64,000 nucleotides of DNA from Prorocentrum cordatum (taxonomy: Eukaryota > Sar > Dinophyceae > Prorocentrales > Prorocentraceae). Position numbers and translations under genes: made by a program. Below the pieces are notes generated by a model that was given only the letters and a program-made list of their open reading frames with translations, had not been told where the DNA came from and made no database searches. This document shows positions 30,010-39,059 of the stretch, piece after piece. Positions within the stretch are counted from its first letter, which is position 1. Each line of letters opens with the position of its first letter. The DNA is taken from assembly GCA_963575745.1 (NCBI GenBank), contig CAUYUJ010001386.1, forward strand, positions 37,829 to 101,828, given 5' to 3'.

Positions 30010-30390
30010 CAGGCGCTCCGCGCGGATTTCTTGGACTCGCGCTGGGCCCCCCTCCCTGGCGCGCGGACCAAGGATGAAAGAGAGGAACAACAGGGAATAA
30101 AAAAGAAAACAAGTTCAAAGAGGAAAAGGAACGAGAAATGTAAAAAGAAACGCGAGAAGAGAAGAAGACAAAAATGACAAAACGAAATAAAATAAAAGAG
30201 AAAAAAGAAAAAATGATTAAATAAAAAAAAAGAAAGAGAAAGAAAACAAATACAAAAAAAGGTAAAAAAGTCAAAAACAAAAAAAAAAAGAAATGAACAA
30301 AAAGCGCGCCAGGGGCGGCGCCGGAGGCGCCGCCGAGGGTGGCCCAGGCGCGGACCCAAGAAATCCGCGCGGAGCGCCAAAAGTTTATGT
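30010..30390. mobile_element. Palindromic MITE family C with an A-rich insertion in its loop
   Basis: Arms GGCGCTCCGCGCGGATTTCT (30013) and AGAAATCCGCGCGGAGCGCC (ending about 30380) are perfect reverse complements. About 235 bp of almost pure A with some G (30066-30303) occupies part of the apex. The insert is the most A-rich block in the window. Confidence 0.75.
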
Positions 30391-30775
30391 CTTTCTCTAG
30401 GGGGCAAACGAACCTACCTCGCTTTTGACCCCCCTCGCTTCCAAGAGCTACCAAGCGATGCCAAACTGCGGCCCGCACTAGTCAGGCCGCTCGACGGGGA
30501 GGCGCGTGGTGTGACCTGGTCTTGCCTGGAAGCGAAAGCGGGGTAGGCAATTCACGCTCTGATTCTCCTTCTTCGATCATGGGCGATCTCCTCCTGCCGG
30601 GGGGCGGCCACGGCGTGGGCCTGGGCGTCCGCGCAGGCCGGCGCGCAGCGGTCCGCCGACGGCGGCGGCGGCGCCTCCGCCGGGGGCGCGGGCGGCGCCT
30701 CTGTCTGGGGCGCCGGCGCCGGCGCCGCCGGCTCGCCGGAGCCGTTCGGCGAGCGGACTTTCGCCGCTAGGGGGG
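30391..30775. other. No confident gene
   Basis: A minus-strand Pro/Ala-rich reading (EPAAPAPAPQTEAPPAPPAE) at 30600-30760 is exon-like but low complexity. Unassigned. Confidence 0.25.
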
Positions 30776-30959
30776 TGTTCGCTGCCAGCTCCTGTGGAAG
30801 AGGGAGGGGGCTGCACAGCCTCCAGGGAGGTCTTCAGGACCCCCCGCCCGCAACACTGGGCAACGGATGTTCGCTGCCAGCTCCTGTCGGAGAGGGAGGG
30901 AGCTGCACAGCCTCCAGGAAGGTCTTCAGGACCCCCCGCCCGCAAGACTGTGTGACGGA
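30776..30959. repeat. 92-bp tandem duplication
   Basis: Two adjacent copies (30776-30867, 30868-30959) starting TGTTCGCTGCCAGCTCCTGT, with a few substitutions. Confidence 0.9.
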
Positions 30960-31354
30960 TCATTCTTCGGCGCCCGCATCGAAGGACTGGGGTCCAACCA
31001 AGAGGTGGTAGCTGATCGTTTGTGTTCCGCGGCACCTGCCGCGCAACAACGACGACGACAACTACGACTACGACTGCGACTATCACGGAAAAGTCCTACC
31101 TCAGGCATGCTTTCTCTGAGAAGCTCGATCCTCATATGCTCCATCCTCGGAAGGACTGTTGAAACTCAGGCCCCACAAAGGGCCCTCAGAAGCGCTCCAT
31201 CCGCTGAAGATGTACATGTAGACTGCAGGTGTTTAGCGACACAGGGTGCAACCTCATCACAGACGCGACCAGATGGAACGTGCCGATCTAAATTGCCTTC
31301 CTCGGACAAACGTGCTCAAGATTCGTCTGTCGTGCGGGGCAGCCCAGAAAGCAG
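30960..31354. other. Unassigned, moderately open plus frame
   Basis: The frame 30867-31376 stays open through the duplication and this stretch without recognisable domain. No start context or repeat support. Confidence 0.25.
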
Positions 31355-31533
31355 TACAGTCGGAAAGTTGACCTAAGGAACCCTAAATAAGGAACGAGGC
31401 CCCTTTTTCCATAAGTTAAACTTTGACTTCCCATCGAAAACCTCAGGACAACATAATGCAAACAGCGAAACAATTGAGGAACACGGAGCCCCTCCCCAAC
31501 GAAAATGGTTCCTTATTCAGCGCCCCGGCTGTA
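31355..31533. mobile_element. MITE family H, copy 1
   Basis: Ends TACAGTCGG / CCGGCTGTA, with AAGGAACCCTAAATAAGGAAC and CCCTCCCCAACGAAAATGG. Same layout as 32108-32291. Confidence 0.75.
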
Positions 31534-32107
31534 TTCCCCGGGAGGAAGAGCCCCCCGACATGATCCAGCCCGCCCAGCGACAGAGGGAAACCTCATCGGG
31601 CGAGGAGGAGCACGGCGGAGGAGGAGGAGGAAAAGAAGGAGGAGGAGGAGGAAAATGAGGAGGAGGAGGAGGAAAAGGAGGAGGAGGAGCATGGTCCATG
31701 GTGAAGGAGTAGGAGGAGGAGGAGGACCAGTGTAAGCCCAGGACTCATCCACGGTGTTGGAAGAAACCCTCCAATCAAGCTCCCTCTTCACAGGCCCCTG
31801 AAAGGGTTCATTCCCACTGAGGGAACTGCCCCGTTGGGAACCCTTGGAAGACCCTGAAGCATGCCAACATGCCATTGTCGGGACTTCAGCGCCACGGATC
31901 AACCTGACTGTTGCGTCTGGGCCGTCCTGAACCGTGCCAGAATACCTCCCTCTCCTGGCACTTCAGCACCGCGAAGCAACGTGACTGTTGCACACGTACA
32001 GTCCGGAGTCCGTCCAGAGCACCATGTCTGGTACGCTGCCCACGGGAACCCGTGCACCTCTTCCGCTTGGTTCAACGGATGTGCGCGGCGCCTGGGCGAG
32101 AACCACA
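31534..32107. other. GGA microsatellite and spacer ending in a satellite monomer
   Basis: GGA/GAG tract at 31608-31725. The last 40 bases (GGATGTGCGCGGCGCCTGGGC...) match a unit of the 82-bp satellite that starts after the next MITE. Confidence 0.5.
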
Positions 32108-32291
32108 TACAGTCGGGGCCTTGACCTAAGGAACCCTAAATGAGGAACAAGGCCCGTTTTTTCTATAAGTTAAACTTCGATTTCCGATCAAAAACATAAG
32201 GAAAACCTGAGGCGAGCTGCGAAACACTTAATTAAGGAACACGCAGCCCCTCCCCAACGAAAAGGGTTCCTTCTTCAGGGCCCCGACTGTA
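32108..32291. mobile_element. MITE family H, copy 2, inserted in the 82-bp satellite
   Basis: TACAGTCGGGGCC / GGCCCCGACTGTA ends are perfect inverted repeats. Satellite sequence lies on both sides. Confidence 0.8.
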
Positions 32292-33215
32292 TCTTAAACG
32301 AGCCGCCCGAAATCCGTAAAGCTCTTGCAGTGTTGTAAGGCGGTGGTGCCTGGCGCGACCGCCCGCCCTCTCAATCCGTGAAGCTCTTGCCATTCTTCAG
32401 AATGAGTGTGCGCGACGCTGGGGCAAGAACCACATGTTGAAAACCACCCGCCCTCCAGTTGCGAAAGTCTTGCGGATGTGTCCCACGAATGTGCGCGGCA
32501 CTAAGGCGAGAACCACACTTTGAAAACCACCCGCCCTCAATCCGTGAAACTCTTGCAAACTCTCAAAATAAAGTTGCGCTGCGCTGAAGCCAGAGCGACA
32601 TTTTGAAAACCGCCCGCCCTCAATCCGTCAAATTATTGGCATTATTCAGAATAAATGTGCGCGACGCGGGGGCAACTTTGAAAACCAACCGCCCTCCAGT
32701 TGTGAAGGTCTTCCGGATGTTTAAAACGAATGTGTGCGGCGCTAAAGCGAGAACCACACTTTGAAAGCCACCTGCCCTCAATCCGTGAAGCTCTTGCAAA
32801 CTCTCAAAAAATTGCGCTGTGCTGAGGCCAGAGCCACATTTTGAAAACCGCCCGCCGAAATTCTTGTCATTATTTAGAAGAAGTGTGCGCGACGCTGGGG
32901 CAAGGACCACATTTTGAAAACCACCCGCCCTCCTGTTGCGAAAGTCTTGCGGATGTGTCCAACGAATGTGCGCGACGCTAAGGCGAGAACCACACTTTGA
33001 AAACCACCCGCCCTCAATCCGTCCAACTCTTGCAAACTCTGAAAATAAAGCTGCGCTGCGCTGAGGCCAGAGCCACATGTTGAAAACCGCCCGCCCTCAA
33101 TCCGCCAAACTCTTGCAAGATGTTAAAAACAAATGTGCGCAGCGCCAAGGCGAGAGCCACATGTTGAAAGCCACACGCCCTCGATCTGTGAAGCTGCTGC
33201 CAATGTTTGAGCTTC
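32292..33215. repeat. 82-bp satellite with three-unit higher-order structure
   Basis: About 11 units of 74-84 bp, each with AACCACCCGCCCTC. Units alternate in three types: a GACGCTGGGGCAAGAACC type, a CAGTTGCGAAAGTCTTGCGG type, and a CAAACTCTCAAAATAAAG type, giving a period of roughly 243 bp. Confidence 0.85.
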
Positions 33216-33417
33216 AGGGTCATAAGTGGTGAGAAGTCTCAGGCGAAACGCCCGGCCCGCCCTTTCGACCAGCCTCGGGCCGCGACAGGGAAGAGGTATC
33301 TATAAGAAAAACAATGGAGGAGGGGAGGATGAGCAGCTTTACGACCAGGCTTATTCACCGCCGAGAGAATCGGGGGGGAGGGGGCTTAAAAACTCAAGAC
33401 CGCTTGCGGTCATCCAT

Positions 33418-33552
33418 AATCTTCAGGAGCTCAGCGCGGATTTCCTGCACCTGCGCTGGGCCCCCCCTGGCGGCGCCTCCCGCGCCGCTCCTGGCGCGCT
33501 CCACGCGCCAGGAAGGGAGCTCCAGGGCTGATCCAAGGAATCTGCGCGGGGA
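33418..33552. mobile_element. Palindromic MITE family C copy
   Basis: GCTCAGCGCGGATTTCCTG arm, GGCGGCGCCTCCCGCGCCGC and GGCGCGCTCCACGCGCC hairpins. The 3' arm is degenerate and grades into the purine tract. Confidence 0.65.
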
Positions 33553-33715
33553 GGAGGAAGAGGAGGAGGAGGAGGAGGAGGAGGAGATGGAGGGGGAGGG
33601 GGAGGGGGAGGAGGAGAGGGAGGAGGATAGGAGAAGGAGAAGGGACGAGAGTAGGTAGGGGAAGGAGGAGGAGGAGAGGGAGGAGAGACGGGAGTAAAGA
33701 GAGGAGGAGGAGGAG
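33553..33715. repeat. GGA/GAG purine tract
   Basis: Almost uninterrupted purines. Its minus-strand poly-Ser/Pro frames are not part of the formin. Confidence 0.9.
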
Positions 33716-33734
33716 CTCGAACGACCGTGCTCAC

Positions 33735-35060
33735 GCCGCCCCTTCGCTCCGCGCTCCTGGGCGCAGCCGTGGAAGGAGTCCCGGAAGCTGTCCAGCAGCC
33801 CCAGCAGCTCCAGCGCCCTGCTGTCCTTCCAAAGGGTTCGGGGACACACGAACACATACTCCAGAGTTCGTAATAAAAGGGAGGGGGTCTGGACCCTCCA
33901 AGACAAGCCATTTCAGACCTCCCCCCGAAGGAGAACCCTCCAAAACATCGTCCCCAGACCCCCCCAGGCCCTCCAAGATAGCCTGGAAGAGACCCCCCCC
34001 GAAATGAGACCCCCCTCCCTTTATTACGAAATCTGGAGTAGACGCAGATCCCAGGATTCCCCATCTCCTCCTCCTCCTCCTCCTCCTCCTCCTCCTCCTC
34101 CTCTTCGTGCATGTTCTGGCTTCTCGTCTTCCCACCCAAGTTTCCCGTATTGTCCCATATCTTCCTGGGGATCGACAATGATGGGCATCGTTGAATCGAT
34201 GCCCATCCCCAGCGGCGTGGCCTGGGCCCCACTGCCCGATGTACCCCCTTAGACGGGGATATGGGTCGCTCCCTTCGGGCTTTCGAGGGGTGTGCCCCCA
34301 ACTGGGGCGGTCCTTTGGTGGGGGCTCCCCAGGGGGACGGGCATGGGGGCCGGGGATCGGTTCGACGACGCCGAGACGAACGGCGTCCGTGTGTTTTGGC
34401 TCAGCGCGGCGGGGAGGGAGGGCAGCCAGTTTCAGCCGGGGCGCGCGGCGGCGGGGCAGTCTCTCTCTCTCTCTCTCTCTCTCCCTCTCTCTCCCTCTCT
34501 CTCTCTCTCCCTGCCCTCGCGCGCACGCCCCTCTCCTCCCCTGCCCCTCCCTTCTCTCTGCCCCGGCTGCCCCCCCCTCCGCCTCTTCTCCTCCGCCCTG
34601 CCTCTCCCGAGTCCTGCTCGGCGGGCTTGGCGGGCACGGCGAAGAACGCCAGCGCCTGTCGGGTCGGGCGAAAGGGGGGGATAGCAAAGGGGGGGTTTGA
34701 GAATCAGCTCGCGTAGCTGATTTTCCTGGCGCCTCCCGGCGCCGGAGGCGGCTATGTGTCGAGGAATCGAGGAATGGGCCCCATCGGCGGAGCCGAAACC
34801 AGCTGCATGCAGCAGATTTCGTACCCCCCCCTTTCCCAATCCCCCCCCTTTCGCCCAGCCCGAGCCTGCCGCGCGGCCTCGCGCACCTCCGCCAGCTCGG
34901 CCCGTAGCGCCGCCGCCTCCGCCGCGGCCTCCCCCGCGAGCGCGGCCGCCCGCCCTCGCGGGGCCCCGTACTCGGCGCCCGCCGTGGGCGCGCCGCGGCC
35001 GAGCTCGGCGCCCTCCGCGGGCTCCAGGGAGCCGACGACCGCGGCCACGTGGTCCGCCTC
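33735..35060 (-). CDS. Formin, exons 4-6 (end of the FH2 domain)
   Basis: Three small pieces that complete FH2. Exon 4 (35060-34866, phase 0 both ends) follows a CCCGAGAG acceptor and encodes EADHVAAVVGSLEPAE...AELAEVREAARQ, a helical linker. Exon 5 (34655 to about 34602) gives ALAFFAVPAKPAEQDSGE, matching the aromatic (L-x-x-F/Y-F) FH2 element. Exon 6 (about 33820-33735) gives ALELLGLLDSFRDSFHGCAQ plus ERGAKGRR, the last FH2 helix; a GTGAGC donor follows it. Exons 4 and 5 are joined by a 210-nt introner. The exon 5/6 splice phase is unresolved, and further 3' exons or the stop were not found. Order and spacing match the C-terminal part of animal diaphanous-type FH2 domains (from memory of the family). 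Confidence 0.65.
33857..34043. mobile_element. MITE in formin intron 5
   Basis: Inverted ends ACTCCAGAGTTCGTAATAAA and TTTATTACGAAATCTGGAGT, then AGGGAGGGGGTCT / AGACCCCCCTCCC. Single copy in the window. Confidence 0.75.
34068..34600. repeat. CCT and CT microsatellites in formin intron 5
   Basis: CCT run at 34068-34102 and CT/CCCT run at 34460-34515. Between them is spacer sharing GGGGATCGACAATGATGGGC with 27790. No gene on the plus strand. Confidence 0.8.
34656..34865 (-). mobile_element. Introner: family A MITE that is exactly formin intron 4
   Basis: The intron begins GCTCGGG (minus strand, 34865) and ends CCCGACAG (34656), a GC-AG intron in phase 0. Its ends are the TIRs of the family A MITE (TCGGGCTGGGCGAAAGGG and, inverted, TCGGGTCGGGCGAAAGGG). 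GCCTG (plus strand) flanks the TIRs on both sides, a 5-bp target duplication. The duplicated bases supply the AG and GC splice dinucleotides. Another copy of the element lies outside a gene at 21604-21798. Confidence 0.85.
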
Positions 35061-35274
35061 CTCTCGGGGAGGGACATACTAATACGTTAATTCTCTTGCA
35101 CGGCTGTGCTCTAGAGCTCGAGCCTCTTCATTTTCGTTCGTGGTCGTCGTTCCTTCGTTCGTCGTTCGTCCTCCCCCCCACGGCCACCATAGTAAACTCC
35201 TGGAGGAAGGAGACGAACGCCTCCTGTCTCTAGCAGCTCCTTGGTGCAAGAGCCAGGGCACGCGTGCCACTTGT

Positions 35275-35475
35275 TAGGGGAACACAAAGGTGGCATAGAC
35301 CTAAAAACTTGGAGGTCCGCGCGGCGTTCTCGGGTCGGCGCTGGGCCCCCCCTCCCCGGCGCGCGGAGCGCGCCAGGGGCGGCGCGGAGGCGCCGCCAGG
35401 GGGGCCCCAGCGCCGATCCGAGAAGTCCGCGCGGACCTCCGAGTTGTTATGTTTATGTCACTTTTTGTTCCCCTA
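35275..35475. mobile_element. Palindromic MITE family C copy in formin intron 3
   Basis: TTAGGGGAACACAAAGGTGG and the inverted CACTTTTTGTTCCCCTA ends with the GGAGGTCCGCGCGG palindrome. No long flanking duplication remains. Confidence 0.8.
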
Positions 35476-35713
35476 TACATGTCCTCCTTGGCTTGAGGTG
35501 GGACGCACAGGGACATACTAATACTATATGTCCTCCTTGGAGGCGCGCGTCCGACCCGAACATGTAGTATACCTATCTGGCAGTACATCGTTTCCCGAGC
35601 GGTGTGGCCAGAAAGCGCCCGCCACGACGCATATACTATAAGATTTCTCGGTGCGCGAGTCGCCCCTGGGGGGGCGACGCACATATAGGATAAGTATGTT
35701 GGCGTGACGCTGA

Positions 35714-35875
35714 TTAGGTCGGGCCTGTCCCCCTACAAAATCATCTTGGGCAAAAACTCAAAAATACGGAAACAATACTCCGAGAATGGTAAAAAATAGT
35801 CAGAAAAAATAGTCCCCGGACTCTTTTCTTGACTGTTTTGGAATTTTCCTCCTGTAGAGGGACAGGCCCGACTTA
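35714..35875. mobile_element. MITE family G copy in formin intron 3
   Basis: TTAGGTCGGGCCTGTCCCCCT and AGAGGGACAGGCCCGACTTAA ends, A+T-rich interior with GTCCCCGGACT. Confidence 0.85.
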
Positions 35876-35877
35876 AG

Positions 35878-36025
35878 GCTTCGTGAAAACGACCTCGGGC
35901 CCAGACCTGGCGGGCGCAAGCCTGGAAAGTGACAGCCGCGGCGCCCTCTCGAGAACGGAGAACGGACAATTCACTAGTCGACGTGTAAAGGTGGGGGTGC
36001 TTGTCCACCCCCCATCCTGTGAGGG
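35878..36025. mobile_element. Dispersed inverted-repeat element, copy of 29225-29400
   Basis: GCCGCGGCGCCCTCTCGAG and CGACGTGTAAAGGTGGGGGT shared with 29225 and, reversed, 50813. Lies in formin intron 3. Confidence 0.55.
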
Positions 36026-36261
36026 AGAGGTAAGACTCGGGTTCGCGGGACTCGGGCTGGCCTGACGGGGCCATCGTGAAAACGACGACGAGACCCAGTC
36101 TGAAATTTGACGCGAGCTTCCGCTGCAAACATCCCACGAAAACTGGACCCTCAGATTCCAGGACGCGCTCGCCAAGGAGCGTCGGCGAACCCGAGTTCTG
36201 ACGTACTCGAGTCTTACGTCTCCCCAGTCCTTGACAGGAAGAGGAAGCTGCAGAAGCATCA

Positions 36262-36400
36262 ACACTCGGAGCTCTGCGCGGCTCTCTCGGATCGGTGCTG
36301 GACCCCCCTGCTCCTCCGGCATGCGGCCGCACCAGGGGCGGCGCCGGAGGCGGGGCCCCGGCGCGGATCCAAGAGATCCGCGCGGAGCTCCAGGAGTTCC
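36262..36400. mobile_element. Palindromic MITE family C copy in formin intron 3
   Basis: CTCGGAGCTCTGCGCGGCTC arm and GATCCGCGCGGAGCTCCAG arm around a GGCGGCGCCGGAGGC apex. Confidence 0.7.
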
Positions 36401-36411
36401 CAGACTTGGCA

Positions 36412-36572
36412 GCGCGCACAAGGGGGTGGAGGGAGGGGGGAGGGCTTCTCAGAAGGAGGCTGCTTCTTAAATGCAGCCAGCCTTACCATCTATAGAGAAG
36501 GCCCCGCGCCTTCTAAGAAGCAGGGGTGCTTCTAAGAAGCCCTCCCCCCTCCCCCACCCCCCTCTGCGCGTG
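36412..36572. mobile_element. MITE family I copy in formin intron 3
   Basis: GCGCGCACAAGGGGGTGGAG / CCACCCCCCTCTGCGCG ends and an AGAAGCCCTCCCCCCTC hairpin. Further copies at 42423-42580 and 42708-42868. A family E relic follows at 36610-36735. Confidence 0.75.
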
Positions 36573-36789
36573 GCTGACAGACATCCAGCTGCTCCAATTT
36601 CTGCTGTGCGTGGGCCCCCGAGGTCCGGACCCCTTCCCTGGGACCAGTTTTGCGCCCCGGGTCGTTTCTTGACGCTCCCGAGGCCTGGCGAAGGCCCCTG
36701 TCTGGAAAGGGTCAGAAACCGCCTGCTCAAAATATTTTGGAGCGTCGGATCTCTGGTTTTACGCTTGTACCGTTTTTTTCCTCCGACTC

Positions 36790-37336
36790 CTTGCAATACA
36801 TGGCCACGTCCTCTGCCAGGGTCTTCAGCTGCCACCGTCTCGCGGCCCTCAGGCTGGCCAGCTCACCCCGCAGGGCCTCCGGCAGCGAGGGCCTGGTGGC
36901 CAGGACCTGCGAGACGAGCACATGCAGCAGCGTGATGCGCTGGTCGTTGGCCGACTTGAAGAGGCACAATTTCGGCAACGCCTCCAACGAGAAACCTGCG
37001 GCAAAATCAATCATCAATCGACAACGAATCGGGGCAATCGGATCGAATCGGAAGGTGAGTCGGAACGGGCTACATCGGCACGGGGTCGAAATCGAATGGA
37101 ATCTGGAATCGGCGGTGCGAGCTGGCCGGAGCCGATAGCGAATCGGAGCAATCGGATCGAAATGGACCCTGCCTGCGGCCACGCGCTCGTCGGCCTTCAC
37201 GGCGCCGTAATTAATGACGTTGCCAAGGTGCGCCGTGTGCTGCAGCACCGTGCGGAACGACGCGCTGGCGCGGGCGTCCTTGAATGCGCCCTTCAGCTCT
37301 CGGAAGGCGCTCCGCAGGTCTCTGGCCAGCTCCACC
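36790..37336 (-). CDS. Formin, exons 2-3 (middle of FH2)
   Basis: Exon 2 (37336-37173) encodes VELARDLRSAFRELKGAFKD...RTVLQHTAHLGNVINYG, the FH2 helix ending in the conserved GN-x-x-N-x-G signature. Exon 3 (36995 to about 36790) continues AAGFSLEALPKLCLFKSAND and TLLHVLVSQVL, matching the FH2 segment with G-F-x-L-x-x-L-x-K-L and TLLH. The 177-nt intron between them (37172-36996, GC-AG) is a multiple of three with no stop, so retained it would add 59 residues in frame. The exon 3 donor is uncertain: AAG followed by GAG (a GA-AG intron) keeps phase 0 into exon 4. FH2 drives actin filament nucleation and barbed-end elongation. Confidence 0.75.
36996..37172 (-). mobile_element. Introner family B = formin intron 2
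   Basis: GCCGCAGG occurs at both borders (a perfect 8-bp direct repeat). The element between starts CAGGGTCCATTTCGA and is rich in GATCCGATT/GATTCG. The donor GC uses the last G of the first repeat and the C of the element; the acceptor CAG lies inside the second repeat. Related sequence: formin intron 1 start and 742-990. Confidence 0.8.
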
Positions 37337-37800
37337 CTGTCAGACTTGAGCAGAATCGATTGGCTAAATTTAAGTCGGGCGTGTTCCCCCTACAGGGGGA
37401 TTTTGGATGAAAAATTACACATATCCTGAACATCAAAAATAGTAAACAAACAAACACATTACAAATAGTAGCCCTATATGTTTATTGTTTTACTAGTTTT
37501 GAATATTCCTCCTGTAGACGGACAAGCCCGACTTAACACTACATCGGATCGGATTGGAAACATGCTGGATCTCCCGCGAACTGCCCCGAATCGTCCCGAA
37601 TCGAACCGGGATCGGATCGCCGGCGCCTGACTCGGGCTGGCGTCGGTCGCTGCCGGTGAACCGAACCGGACTGCCTCCGGATCAAAGACTCGCGCCTCGC
37701 TCCGAAATCGCCCAGACCGCGAAGTGCAACTAACTTCACGTGGTGGCCCTAGAATCACGGTCGAAGCCGGCGAATCGAATCGGATCGCACGCGGCCCTGC
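37337..37800 (-). other. Formin intron 1, GC-AG, with a nested MITE
   Basis: Starts GCAGGGCCGCGTGCGATCCG and ends TCTGACAG, joining ARTR to VELARDL. Its start and its GATTCG content resemble family B; the flanking duplication is eroded to CAGG. Confidence 0.7.
37371..37535. mobile_element. MITE family G copy in formin intron 1
   Basis: TTAAGTCGGGCGTG and AAGCCCGACTTAA ends with CCCCCTACAGGGGGATTTT. Confidence 0.85.
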
Positions 37801-39059
37801 CTGGTGCGCGCGAAGAGCACGATGCGCAACCGCTGCGTCACCGAGGGCTTCTCCAGGCAGGCCAGAGGCAGCAGGGTGCGTTCCAGCTCGCGCATCTCGG
37901 AGGCTCGCTCGCGGTGCTGCACCAGCAGGGCGCTCTCCTCTGGCGTCGGCAGCGCGCCCATGAGCACCTGGCAGGCCTCGGGGCTCAGGCCGACGCCCTC
38001 GAAATCCAGGCGCTCCAGCGCCCCCACGGTCTGCTCGCTGAGCGGCTGCCGCCGGAGCGCGATCAGGATGTTTTGTGCGCGCTTTGCGCTCAGCAGCTCC
38101 AGGCACTTCGGCTTCACACTCGTGGCCTCTTTGTTGGGCAAGGCGGAACACACCTTCGGCTGCTCGAAGAGCGCCTTCAGCAGCGTGACGTCCTCCGCGA
38201 CCCCCACCACCTCCTCGCTGAAACCCGCGAAGACCGTGCCGGAGACCTTTTCCTGGGACAGCGACTGCCAGTCGAGGCGCCGCCCGAACAGCGGCACGCT
38301 CGGCTTGGACTTGGCTTTGGGCGCCGCGTTGGCAGCGGAACCCTTGCCCTTGCCCTTCGGCGGCGGTGGGCCGCCCTTGCCTCCGCGCGGCGTCACCGCC
38401 GCAGGCGCCCCCGCCTCGGCGGCCTCGGGCGCCACCCGCGCATGCGCTGGCGGGGGCGGCGGCGGGGGGCCCTTGCCCCCGCCCTTCGGCGGCGGTGGGC
38501 CACCCTTGCCCCCGCGCGGCGGCAGCGCCACGGGCGCCTCCGCCTGGGCGGCGGACCCTGGGGACGATAGGGGCCTCGCCCCGGGGACCGACTGCGCCTT
38601 CGGTGGCGGGGGCGGCGGCAGACTGGCCTTGCCCTTGCCCTTGCCCTTCGGCGGCGGTGGGCTGTCCTTCCCCCCGCGCCGCGGCAGCGCCACGGGCGCC
38701 TCTGGCGTCCCCGCCCCGGAGGAGGACGGGGACGAGGCCTCTGGAGACGCTGGCGCGCTTACTGGCGGGCTCGTGAAAGGAGGACCCTTGCCCTTGCTTT
38801 TGCCGCTTGGCGGGGGTGCTTTGCCCTGGCCTTTGCCAGCTCCGCCGAGGACGCCGCTGAAATCCAACTTGGGCACCGCCGGGGCGGCAGCCCTCACCTC
38901 GGCGGGCTGTGCCGGGCCCTCGGCAAGTGGATCGTCTTGGGCATCCTCGGTCGGCCTCGCTTCCGCGGGCCCGAGGCGTGCAGCCTGTGGTGTATGGCTG
39001 TTTACCCTCGGGGTGCGCGCAGCGGCTGGGGACCTTGGGAATCGTGACATGGAGGGCAT
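37801..39059 (-). CDS. Formin, exon 1 (proline-rich FH1 and first half of FH2)
   Basis: Starts at ATG 39059 (MPSMSRFPRSP). Residues about 60-260 form an FH1-like region of alternating PPPP/PPPPPPP tracts and GKGKG spacers, expected to bind profilin-actin. FH2 begins near LFGRRLDWQSLSQEKVSGTV (lasso/linker with the W-x-x-L and G-T-V-F signature), then LLKALFEQPKV, LLSAKRAQNILIALRR and LEKPSVTQRLRIVLFARTR. The exon stops at ACCAG followed by a GC donor (37801/37800); splicing to 37336 restores FH2 in frame. No GTPase-binding or FH3 domain is visible before FH1, so the protein is a short formin, or 5' exons are missing. The ATG lies in an otherwise open region with no upstream coding signal. Confidence 0.8.

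Noticed and set aside
30577-31086. Arg/Gly-rich ORFs on both strands
   Set aside because: Caused by G+C-rich sequence and the 92-bp duplication; no domain or start context.
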